The notes under the pieces: model-generated | Databases searched by the model: none | What the model was told of the DNA's origin: nothing | The model's input: only the letters and a program-made list of their open reading frames with translations | Made by a program: the position numbers and the translations under genes | Assembly (NCBI GenBank): GCA_013398295.1 | Contig: VZSF01000866.1 | Span: 132,565-196,564, forward strand | From: Chionis minor | Taxonomy: Eukaryota > Chordata > Aves > Charadriiformes > Chionididae | Direction: 5' to 3' | DNA: 64,000 nucleotides | Shown here: one piece after another, positions 14,297-23,600 of the stretch | Numbering within the stretch: the first letter of the stretch is position 1 | How the letters are laid out: each line of letters opens with the position of its first letter

Positions 14297-14328
14297 ATTG
14301 GCTTCAGTGCACTGTTGCCCATGGCAAC
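14297..14328. promoter_or_regulatory. Perfect palindromic RFX X-box with an upstream CCAAT box (inverted)
   Basis: GTTGCC at 14314-14319, a 3-nt spacer CAT, and GGCAAC at 14323-14328 form exact inverted half-sites of the RFX-family X-box. An ATTGG (inverted CCAAT, an NF-Y-type site) sits at 14297-14301, 12 nt upstream. RFX factors are established activators of ciliary genes and can cooperate with NF-Y. The site lies 4.2 kb upstream of the TTC30 start codon and outside any CpG island, so it could be a distal element for TTC30. That link is inference. Confidence 0.5.
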
Positions 14329-15504
14329 ACCCACCGGCAGGGATGGGGATTCAGCACCACCGCAACCTGACATACAGCTGAAGCTCTAACAATGTCAACC
14401 ATCAATCAAGTGACTGTTTGTAATTGCCTCCATCTATTTCTCCTGTCTTTCGATATCTTTGCTATTGTGGGTCAAAATTCAGAAACTGCTGACTAATGTT
14501 ATGGTTCTGTTCCTCCATCACAAGGAATAAAATGAGAGAGCACGGCTAGATCTTTATCAAATTGTTTTCAGGCAAAACGAAGCAACCCTACTGAAAGCAG
14601 AGGGGCACAGTTGAGCATCTCAGGACAGTATTGGGTCTCTGAAAGTGATATAGCTCAATCTTAATAAAACCCAACCAAAAATCTTGTATTAATCTTGTTT
14701 TTTTTTTTAAACATTTAGCTTAGGAATCAGCAAAAACTTCCATTTTGGAAAGAAAAAGAAGATTCTTTGTGGGAAGCATATAGTACAGTACAGAAACATA
14801 TTCCAAGTTTCTCATATTTTAAGATGGTGGAAACCACTTTTTAGCTAGTGCTTACAAGCTTGATAGACAGAAATTGTATCTGCTTTTCATTATTTCTGAT
14901 AGGGAAAAAAACCCCATTGAAATCAACTTAGTTCTGCGAGTGCATATAAAACGCAGGTCCACAAGAGGTGAGGACAAATTAGAGGGCATGTGGAGAACAG
15001 AATGGAGAACCCGCTGTTACCCAGGACAGTGCTAGTAAACTGCTGCTCGGCCTTCCCCTAGAGATGCCCAACACATCTGGTCTGCCTCAGCAACAGACAA
15101 GTCATCCCTTATTTGCCCCTGCTGTTAGTGGAAATTTGGCCTTGAATGGGGGCTATAGCATTTACAATTCCAATGTTAAAACGTGGTGAGCACGTGGACC
15201 ATCCTTAGGATCGCAGGGGCTTCCTTCTCCCCCAAAGGTGCTTTGACCTGGTTCAAAAGCAATGCCTTTTTTCTACATGCCCTACTGACTAGTGCTAACT
15301 GCAGCCTGAATGTGGTCCGGTTTCTTGTCTCGTGAATTACAGGCCATGAGGTCTCACAGGAGCCGGCCAGCAGCCCTCACTTTATCAGCAGAAAATGCTC
15401 AGGAGAAGACCTGGGTCTCCATTCCCATCCTCAAAGATAGCCCACACAATAATTCCACTCAGGATTCCCACCTGTGAGACCGCTGACCAAAATCAACTTT
15501 TCCT

Positions 15505-15600
15505 CACCACAAAAAAAACCCCACACACAAACAAACAAGCAAACAAACAAACAAAAAAAAAACCCACCAAAAAACCCAACACAACAACCCAAAACAAAAC
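15505..15600. repeat. A/C-only simple repeat, (CAAA)n-like
   Basis: Ninety-six bases contain only A and C on the + strand, except for a single G at 15539. The core is CAAA/ACAA units with interspersed A runs and CCC clusters. Lysine/asparagine/threonine-rich open frames here are translations of the repeat and are not genes. Confidence 0.9.
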
Positions 15601-18321
15601 GCAAAAACATAACTGCCCTTGCATTGCATAGGGTAATCAGGAAGGAGCCTGACATTCAAATCGAACTTGATTTGGAGCAGGCTTTTGAGGTGCAGATGCA
15701 CCTTCCCCACCAGCCTGTCGGGAGTCACAAGGGTGGGCTTGTCTCCTGCCAAAAGCTAAGGAGACAGGACACCCACTGGGTACAGCCCCGATTTCTACTT
15801 CACTCCTGGGAAATGCACAGAGCAGACAACAGGCTTCGGTGGAAGAGCTCAGGAGGGGCTTGTATGTACGTCCTTGTCCTCCTGGACTAAAGCTCTCCCC
15901 TGCAACATGACACTGTGACCCCACCAGAAAACTAAACCCTGTTCGAGGCACGGAGCACCTGGGGCAGAGGCTCTCCTGTGGTTTGGACAGAAGGATTTCC
16001 CACCTCCTGAAAATAAGACATCCAAGAGGCACCTGACCATAGTTCAAGTAATAAAATCAGACCATTTTCCCTAAAAATACCCCAGTTCTCCCACCCTGGG
16101 ACCGACAGGCAAAACGGAACAGCTTCAACAGAACTTGATCAAGCTGTAGACATCTGCTTCTGGCAGGATGGGGTTTTGCTCCTGCTCCAACACAGAATCA
16201 CGCTTGGAAGGTTAGGCAGCAGTCGCTCACGGAAGTTTAAACTGGATGCCTCACGTGGCAACAGGACACTGAAGTCCCCGTGCAGCTCTGTCACAGCCGG
16301 CCCCTACTATTTGCAGGGCCAGGGATCTTGCTGAGAAGGTCGTTCGTGTGCTTTGTGCCCTGCAGAAAACAGCCCTGGAGTAGAGGAGCAGGTTTCATTT
16401 TAGCTCAGGTATTCCTTCAGATGGTGCCCTTGGTACAGCAGCTGCATTTTTCTGGACTGGTGACTTTGCTAATTGCTCCTTCTGATAGTGTGTTGCAATC
16501 TCATCACGTGCCTGTAGTTATCAACAAAGCCAATACTAGTGCTCACAAACTATTTTTGAGAACTGCAACCAGCAGTGCCTAAGGTCATTTGTAACATTTA
16601 GATGAATTCACCCTAGCGGAAAAAATAGGAGTGTTTCAGTCTACAGGCCAAATCCTTATTTTCCCTTCATAAAATTAAAACAATTTTAGTTATTGATAGA
16701 TTCTTTATGCATTAAATGAAATTTTAGAACAGGTTTATTTCAAAGTTATGTAAAACATACTAACAGACACTTCCAATGCTTAGAGTGTTGCGGGCAAGAA
16801 AATACAGAGCAAGACATTTTTTAAATTGGCTTTGTCAAATAAACAGAAGATTTTTAAGACTAAAATCATGTGAATGGTTTCTAACATAGCAATGAAACGG
16901 GAAGTATAAATCAGCTGAAATGAGAGACCCCAGAGATTTCCATCACTTGAATGTGACAGTATTGGAGCAGATACTGTATGTTGCTTGTTACCCTTTCTTT
17001 CTTGGATTACTTTGTATTAATTAACAATTTATAAGCATGTTGGACACTGCATCTTACAGTTGTGTGGGGAATACCGTTCTATCAGCTTTGAACCTTTGCC
17101 TATGGGAAACCATGGACACATGCACAAAAATACTGTATTTTCTAATGGAAGTGAATCCTACATACTTTCAAAATGTATAACTTAAGACTTCTGCATCCTT
17201 TTCCTTTTTGCATTTTGAGACCATTACCCTCATTGTTTTGCTTTAGTCGATCAAACAATGCAGATTCAGCTTTTTAAAGCATGTTTTTGAAATTAACAAC
17301 TTGGTTTTATTGGTCTCTAAAGAAAACAATAAATCATTTTAATGCTTTGCTGTGATTTTATTATTATTATTATTTTCTTTGCAACTACCTTGTCAGGATG
17401 AATCAAAGCTGTATCTATCGATTACTGAATAACACAAGCAGAAGAGCAGTGAAAGCGCATGTGACTGAGCGGCGCAGGTAGTTTTTGAAACATGAGCTTG
17501 CACCATGCACGCCTGGGAGCAAACCTGACTTCACTGGATACACTTGGCCTCAGTCTGGAATGTCCAGAAACCAAATCTGGCTGGCAGCTCTGAACAGAGC
17601 TATTTACACGTACAGAAATGACACGGATTATACAGGCTGCGATACCGGACGTATCCTTGTTCAGCAGAAATACCGTGGTGGGGGGCAGGTGGGAGAGAAT
17701 AGTCCTCCAATTACACTGTTGAAATAGACTGAGCAAAGTTGGAAATCATTTCTTCTACTTTTTTAAACCTGGAGGAAAGCTGGAAGATTGTACTAGGGCA
17801 CAAACATCCTTCCTTCCATCAGCCGCAACAAACTTTGGATCTTCAGAGGCTGTAAAGGGGATGTTTGGCATTCAAAAAGCCCGAGACAGCAGTAACATAC
17901 TGACTGCCCTGTTCTGGCACTGCACCTTCAGGCCTTTGCTTTGACGCTGCCGCTGACCACCTGGGAGAACTACTGGACAACATTTAGAATTAAAGGTGTT
18001 GATTAGAACTAAAGGTGCCCTGGTTTTACGGGGAACGCATTCGGGCCCGGGCAGCGTTTCCAGGCAGCTCACACTCTTTGAGACAATCTGGGATGGTCAC
18101 TGAACACCCTGTTGCACCACTCGGGAGATAAAAGCAGAAACGGGAACAGGCACACCGGCAAACACCGAGGATGCGGCCGCTCTCCCGGGCACCGGGTCGG
18201 GGGGACACACCAGGCCCCGCCGCCGGCACCCCCTTCCCTCCGGCGCTCCCGCCTGTGGCGCCGCAGCAGCCCGGCGGAGAGCGGGCCTCCGGCCCCAGCC
18301 CGTCCCCATTTTAGCCCCGAC

Positions 18322-18335
18322 ACTACAGCTCCCGG
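18322..18335 (+). promoter_or_regulatory. ZNF143/Staf-type core promoter motif (ACTACA..TCCC)
   Basis: ACTACAGCTCCCGG matches the ACTACAnnTCCC core recognised by ZNF143 (Staf), a common element in vertebrate CpG-island promoters. It lies 155-168 nt upstream of the TTC30 ATG, which fits a position just upstream of the transcription start. Confidence 0.65.
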
Positions 18336-18353
18336 CCTGCCCGGCGGCCAACC

Positions 18354-18370
18354 GCACTTCCGCTTCCGGG
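18354..18370 (+). promoter_or_regulatory. Paired ETS-type motifs (CTTCCG)
   Basis: Two CTTCCG cores lie within 17 nt (CACTTCCGCTTCCGGGG), and further CTTCCG copies occur near 18400 and 18447-18456. These fit GABP/ELK-type ETS sites, which are typical of CpG-island promoters. Repeated copies so close to the start codon support this as the TTC30 core promoter. Confidence 0.6.
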
Positions 18371-18421
18371 GTCCCGCCCGCCCACCGCGGCGAGGGGAGT
18401 ACTTCCGCCCCGGCGGCGGGC

Positions 18422-18435
18422 GTTGCCATGCCAGC
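18422..18435 (+). promoter_or_regulatory. RFX X-box half-site (weak second half)
   Basis: GTTGCC at 18422-18427, spacer AT, then GCCAGC. The left half-site is a perfect RFX core and the right half deviates from the RGYAAC-type consensus. It is 55 nt upstream of the TTC30 ATG. RFX control of intraflagellar-transport genes is well established, so a near-promoter X-box is expected for this gene. Confidence 0.4.
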
Positions 18436-18544
18436 GAGCGGCCCGGCTTCCGCTTCCGCTGCGGCGGGGCCGTTGCCGTGGCAGCGGCGATGGAGGCCGC
18501 GCCGGTGCCCGACGGGCAGTACACGGCCGTCGTCTACGGGCTGA
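18428..18544 (+). other. Overlapping upstream ORF (38 codons) at TTC30
   Basis: An ATG at 18428, inside the first X-box-like motif, opens a 38-codon frame that overlaps the TTC30 start codon out of frame and ends at TGA 18542-18544. Its context (G at -3, C at +4) is adequate and weaker than that of the main ATG (G at -3, G at +4). It would matter only if transcription starts upstream of 18428. If so, it should reduce initiation at the main start codon. Confidence 0.4.
18472..18485 (+). promoter_or_regulatory. RFX X-box-like site next to the TTC30 start codon
   Basis: GTTGCC, spacer GT, then GGCAGC: one mismatch from a perfect inverted X-box (GGCAAC would complete it). It ends 4 nt before the ATG at 18490, so it is in the 5' UTR or at the start site. 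Together with the copy 50 nt upstream it supports RFX input to this ciliary gene. Binding is inferred. Confidence 0.5.
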
Positions 18545-20490
18545 TCGGCGGCGGGCGGTGCGGGGAGGCGGTGTCGCTGCTGAGCCGCGAGCTGCAGAAG
18601 AGCTGCCGTTCCCGGGGCGGCCTCTCCCTGCTGGGCTACTGCCACTACCAGCTGCAGGACTTCGCGGCGGCCGCCGAGTGCTACGAGCAGCTGGTGGCGC
18701 TGCACCCCGAGCTGGAGGCCTACCGCCTCTACCAGGCGCAGGCCCTCTACAAGGCCGGGCTCTACCCTGAGGCCCTGCGGGCCGTGGGCCCGCTGCTCGA
18801 CCTCCCCGCCTACCAGGGGAGGGCCCTGCGCCTGCGGGCGGCTATCTACTATGCCCAGGGCGACCTCCCAGCGGCCAAGAGCCTGGTGGAGGAGGCGCTT
18901 GCCGCTGCTGCGGAGGGTGGCCCTGGAGCAGCTGAGGACCCCTCGGAGCGGGCTGACGCTGAGATCAACCTGGGCTGCCTGCTGTACCGGCAGGGGCGGC
19001 ACGAAGAGGCCAGCGGCAAGTTTGCCGGTGCCATGCAAGTGTTGGGTTACTGCCCCGAGCTGTCCTACAACATGGCGCTGTGCTGCTACGCGGCCAAGCA
19101 GTACGCTCCTGCCCTCAAACACATCTCTGATATCATAGAGCGTGGCATCCACCAGCACCCGGAGCTCAGCGTGGGCATGACCACTGAGGGCATTGATGTC
19201 CGCAGCGTAGGCAACACTCTGCTCCTGCACCGCACGGCCCTGGTGGAGGCCTTCAACCTCAAGGCAGCCATTGAATACCAACTGCACAACCTGAAAGCGG
19301 CCCAGGAGGCACTCACAGATATGCCACCGAGGGCTGAAGAGGAGTTGGATCCAGTCACGCTGCACAATCAAGCACTAATGAATATGGACAGCCAGCCCAC
19401 CGAAGGGTTTGAGAAACTGCAGTTTCTTCTGCTGCAGAACCCCTGTCCACCAGAAACTTTTGGAAACTTGCTCCTCCTCTATTGCAAGCATCAGTACTAT
19501 GACCTGGCAGCTGATGTCCTGGCAGAGAATGCCCACCTGACCTACAAACTGCTCACACCTTACTTGTACAACTTCTTGGATGCCATTATTACTTGTCAAA
19601 CTGCCCCTGAGGAGGCCTTCCACAAGCTAGATGATTCAGCAGGGGCGCTGACTGAGCAGCTGAGAAAACTCACGAAGCAGGTACAGGAAGCTAAGCAAAA
19701 TTGGGATGATGAAGCTGTAAAAAAGGCAGTTAACGAGTACGATGAGACTCTGGATAAATATGTACCTGTCTTGATGGCCCAGGCCAAGATCTACTGGGAC
19801 ATGAAGAACTATGCAATGGTAGAAAAGATTTTCCGCAAATCGGTGGAGTTCTGTAGTGAACACGAGGTGTGGAAGCTCAACGTGGCTCACGTGCTCTTCA
19901 TGCAGGACAGCAAGTATAAAGAGGCCATTAGCTTTTACGAGCCAATAGTTAAAAAGCACTATGACAACATTCTCCATGTCAGTGCCATTGTGTTAGCTAA
20001 CCTCTGCGTTTCCTACATCCTGACAAGCCAGAATGAAGATGCAGAGGAACTGATGAGGAAGATCGAGAAGGGAGAAGAGCAGCTGTCCTATGACAATCCT
20101 GAAAAAAATATCTACCATCTTTGCATTGTCAATCTAGTCATTGGTACCCTCTACTGTGTGAAGGGAAACTATGACTTCGGTATTTCAAGGGTCATTAAAA
20201 GCCTGGAGCCATATAACAAAAAACTGAGCACCGATACGTGGTATTATGCCAAACGGTGTTTCCTGTCCTTGCTGGAGAACATGTCCAAGCACATGATCAT
20301 GCTACGTGACAGCGTTATTCAAGAGTGCATTCAGTTTCTGAAGCAGTGTGAGCTGTACGGAAGAAACATCCCAGCTGTCATTGAGCAACCCCTTGAAGAG
20401 AAGAGGATGCACAGCGGGAAAAATACAGTTACCTATGAAGCCAGGATTTTGAGAGCACTGATGTATAAGATCATTGGGTGGACTGCGTAA
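18490..20490 (+). CDS. TTC30A: TTC30/IFT70, intraflagellar transport TPR protein (complete, single exon)
   Basis: The protein has 666 residues, essentially the length of mammalian TTC30A/TTC30B (665). It is a core subunit of intraflagellar transport complex B, which carries cargo from base to tip in cilia. In the IFT-B core it wraps around IFT52 and IFT88. The sequence shows tandem TPR helices from the N-terminus (GLSLLGYCHYQLQDF from about residue 43, YRLYQAQALYKAGLYPEA from about 77, AEINLGCLLYRQGRHEEA from about 157) and the well-conserved TTEGIDVRSVGNT stretch near 230. A charged coiled-coil-like segment follows at about 378-428, and more TPRs run to the C-terminus. ATG 18490 was chosen because the conserved N-terminal PDGQYTAVVY motif follows at once and its initiation context is strong. 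The open frame extends 126 codons further upstream only because the island is GC-rich. The gene is intact. The first half is extremely GC-rich and the second half is not. The A/B suffix is nominal because only one copy is present. Confidence 0.97.
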   Translation: MEAAPVPDGQYTAVVYGLIGGGRCGEAVSLLSRELQKSCRSRGGLSLLGYCHYQLQDFAAAAECYEQLVALHPELEAYRLYQAQALYKAGLYPEALRAVGPLLDLPAYQGRALRLRAAIYYAQGDLPAAKSLVEEALAAAAEGGPGAAEDPSERADAEINLGCLLYRQGRHEEASGKFAGAMQVLGYCPELSYNMALCCYAAKQYAPALKHISDIIERGIHQHPELSVGMTTEGIDVRSVGNTLLLHRTALVEAFNLKAAIEYQLHNLKAAQEALTDMPPRAEEELDPVTLHNQALMNMDSQPTEGFEKLQFLLLQNPCPPETFGNLLLLYCKHQYYDLAADVLAENAHLTYKLLTPYLYNFLDAIITCQTAPEEAFHKLDDSAGALTEQLRKLTKQVQEAKQNWDDEAVKKAVNEYDETLDKYVPVLMAQAKIYWDMKNYAMVEKIFRKSVEFCSEHEVWKLNVAHVLFMQDSKYKEAISFYEPIVKKHYDNILHVSAIVLANLCVSYILTSQNEDAEELMRKIEKGEEQLSYDNPEKNIYHLCIVNLVIGTLYCVKGNYDFGISRVIKSLEPYNKKLSTDTWYYAKRCFLSLLENMSKHMIMLRDSVIQECIQFLKQCELYGRNIPAVIEQPLEEKRMHSGKNTVTYEARILRALMYKIIGWTA

Positions 20491-20690
20491 ATGGAGATCC
20501 TGGACAGTAGAAATGAGAACTTCCTGTCTTGTTCTTTTCTTATGCTTGTGAGGTGATACTCACTCTGGTAGTCCATAGTACTACAGGGTTTTCCTGATTG
20601 CTTGTCTTTAAAGCTTTTGTCCTGTATTTTAACAACATCCAGTGGAAAATAGAACATTTGCATGGAATAAACCGGCACCAAATAATTAGG
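20491..20690 (+). other. TTC30A: TTC30 3' UTR with poly(A) signal
   Basis: A canonical AATAAA at 20666-20671 lies 176 nt after the stop codon, which would give a short 3' UTR ending near 20690. Further AT-rich sequence follows, so longer isoforms are possible. Confidence 0.6.
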
Positions 20691-23600
20691 GGCATTCTCA
20701 GTAATTGTTGTGTTAAATACACCTTAAGATGTGTTGACCAAGAACTTAATTACAAAAATATCATAGAGTTTTTACCTATAAAATTTTTTATCCTTCTGAA
20801 ATTTTGTCCAGGTTTCTTTTTATTGGTTGACAGTTGGAAATAATTTGTTATCCATCTCTTCTAGCATAGAAATTGAAGAAACAGTTAGTTTAATTCTCTA
20901 ATTTGTGCCTGTATGTGAAATATTTCTTTCTTCTGCTTTTTTTTAAAATATTTTAATATATTAGAAACCATGTTGATAGTATATTTAAACACAAAAAATG
21001 GCTTTATAAAAAAAAAATCAGTTCTGCAAACATTAACATTGTCTTTTGCTAACAGTAATAGTGCACGAGTATTCTGGGAAATTGTATGCCCAATACAGAG
21101 ACCAGGAATATATTCTGAGAATGATATATTAGGATGGTCCTTCAGTTTAGGTCTACCCTTGCAGTAGAGTTCACTATGACTGGACATAATTGGCTTCGGA
21201 GACACAGCACGACATGCTGCCCCTTGGCTTCTGTGACCCACCGAGTCCTCGTGCGTGTGCCACCCGAGTGGCAGCTGTTGCCCCACAGACCTGTTTGGTA
21301 GCAAGTGCTTACTTAATCACGCTGTCCTCCATGTGCAGCCTGGCCTGCCCCTTTAATCCAAATACCATTCTTAGAATATGCCAGTCTCTGGTAAGATACC
21401 TTGTGAATGTGAAATTACATTATTTTCCATATTTCTCAGAAAGCACGTAGTTTCCATTTCACGTGAGGCTTACAACTTCTACCCTTAGATGGAAGAAGTC
21501 CACTTCTCAGTTTCCTCCTTGTGTTACTGTTCCTGCATCTCTTCGCACCTCTCTGAAAACCTGTTTATTTGCTTAATTACTTTACTTGGCATCTCTATTG
21601 CACTGGCATCAGAAAGTGCATTTTCTCAATAGTCTTCCCATTCCTTTTCAACCACATTACGTGTTCCACAGCGAAGTGAGACCAAAACAGCTTTCAGTGT
21701 TTTTATGCAGTCTGGTTCTGTGTCACGTGGCTGCTCTCCTTTTTCTGTATTCTGTCTTCTGAGGCAATGCATGGCCTGGAGTTTTTTTAAATAAGGGTCT
21801 AAGATCCGCAGCTTTATTTGATTTGCTTACCTTTGATACTGGCTCCCTGAAGAGCTGTCACAGGGGAATTTTGGAATCAAGCCGCAGGTCCCTCGAAATC
21901 CAGTTTCTGTGCTGTAGTTTACATGAAAAGAAAGAGGACAGCATTTTTGAAAGTTGCTCTATTATAAGGCAATAGAATACTTAATCTTTCCAGAGAGTGT
22001 ATATAGGGACTGAACAGGCCTGCAACCATTTCAACATGCAGAAAATCAACTCTGCTTATCTGCTGGGAGAGAAACCTCTCAGGGCTGAGAGGTTCCCTCT
22101 GCAGCTAAAGGAAACAGCTGTGGGTTGGGTAATGTTACAGTTCACCCAAAACTTCCTGTAACAGTAAAGTAAAATCAAATTTAACAATGTCAAGAATGGG
22201 AAAATATTCTAGAGAGGGTGGAGAGCAGGCAGGAGATGCAGCAATGTGTCCTAGAGAGGCCTCCATAGCTCGTTACTAGTTCATAAAGCCCCCAATTATG
22301 ATGGTATTAAACATTTCCCAGAAGTGCTTCCCCACGAGGAGACCCGTGATTTCAAATTTTGTTCACCTCCATGAAGCACAGCAGCAGGTTGTAAAGTATG
22401 TTTCTAATTTATGGTGAAATTGTATTATATATTATGCAGCATAAACAGCATGACCTTTAAAAAAAAAGTTTTTAAAAGTCACACCACATAATGGCATCTG
22501 AAGTGCAGTAACGGGCAATGACTTAGGGAACGTCAGCCCTTTATTCAATATTCACTGCACGTATTCTGTAAAAGTCAGTAGACATTTAAAAAAAAAAAAG
22601 GTTCACTTTGCAAATTGGTGCCTGTGCTAATGTTGAATGCCCTCTAATGGAGAGCAATGTGGAGACCTTTCCATGGCTGACTGTTGGGTGATGTTCACAT
22701 GCTCTAGCGGTTTCCGTACAACCCGTGTGTGACTTTCATTAGGGCGCTGCAGCCAGGATTATCCGCACTAAGCGCTTCATCTCTTTCTCGCCTTCCGTGG
22801 CCACACGGGTCCACCACAAGTAAGCGATCGGCCAGCTCTGGCACGTGCTCCCTGATCCTGCCAGCCTCCAGGAAAGGCACCAGGCCCTCAGCTGGCCACA
22901 GGGTGGGAAGGGAGAACAGCCACACAACCCATGGAAAAAAATCCCCATAAAAGAATGTGGAGTTGTGCAAGATGAGGCTCTTCTAGAAGATATGGCTAGA
23001 GGGCAGTCAGCATGACAGGAATTTGCTTCATCCTGTCACAACAGATCAGACATACAAAATACCACTGCAGAATCCTGGGGAAAATGTCAATAGCAGCATT
23101 TTCCCTGTTCTTCCCTTTTCCTTCTGTTTTTACCCGCTTCTCCTCCCAGGGTACACTGCGCACCCGGACAGCCCAAGGTTTCTGAGCAGGCTGGGTGATG
23201 CTGAACACCACCAGCAATGTGGAGAGGCCTCTGCTGCAGAAAGGAGAGGGGAAAGCCGGCAGAGACACAACAGGAGGAGACCTGGAGCAGGCGCTTCCTC
23301 CTCTGCTGCATCAACGCATGCTTCTGCGTGGGGTCTCCTCCCCATCCCAGCAGTATTTTCTGCCACAGCCTCTTCCTCCATAACAGCCACCCAACCCTCC
23401 CGTGGCCAGGGCAGACACCTCAGCCCCCATCTTGTCCTAGAGAGCTGCCTGCCCCTCTTGTCCCCAGAGAGATTGAACAGGTCCTGGGGTCACACAGCTG
23501 TCGTCTTTTGACAGAGTAAGCGTGTCGCTTCCTCCAGTGGCGAGCATGCGTTTATAGCATCTCCAACTGCAAAGCGCTTCGGTCATGAAAAATATATAAA

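Larger units (their letters stand above)
13616..18060. other. Spacer between PDE11A and TTC30
   Basis: There is no supported gene here. The stretch contains a perfect RFX X-box near 14314, an A/C-only simple repeat at 15505-15600, a short (TTA)n run near 17360, and otherwise unremarkable AT-rich DNA. GC content climbs steeply only after about 18040, where the TTC30 promoter island begins. Part of the left side may still be PDE11A 3' UTR. Confidence 0.6.
18060..19110. promoter_or_regulatory. TTC30A: CpG island over the TTC30 promoter and 5' coding half
   Basis: The sequence becomes very GC- and CpG-rich from about 18160, peaks around 18220-18560, and stays GC-rich until about 19100 inside the single TTC30 exon. 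No TATA box is visible, which is typical of a housekeeping-type dispersed promoter. The transcription start is probably between about 18300 and 18480, judged from the ZNF143-like and ETS-like motifs at 18322-18370. The exact start cannot be set from sequence. The long open frames on both strands through this island are by-products of GC richness. Confidence 0.85.

Noticed and set aside
15395..15890. Lys/Asn/Thr-rich frames on + and Phe/Cys/Leu-rich frames on - near 15.4-15.9 kb
   Set aside because: They are driven by the A/C-only simple repeat at 15505-15600.
18112..18489. In-frame N-terminal extension of TTC30 by 126 codons
   Set aside because: The extension covers the promoter motifs, is compositionally GC-island sequence and has no counterpart in known TTC30 proteins. 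The conserved start is at 18490.
18097..19371. 424-codon open frame antisense to TTC30
   Set aside because: It mirrors the GC-rich coding strand of a well-conserved gene. Such long antisense frames arise from strong GC3 bias.
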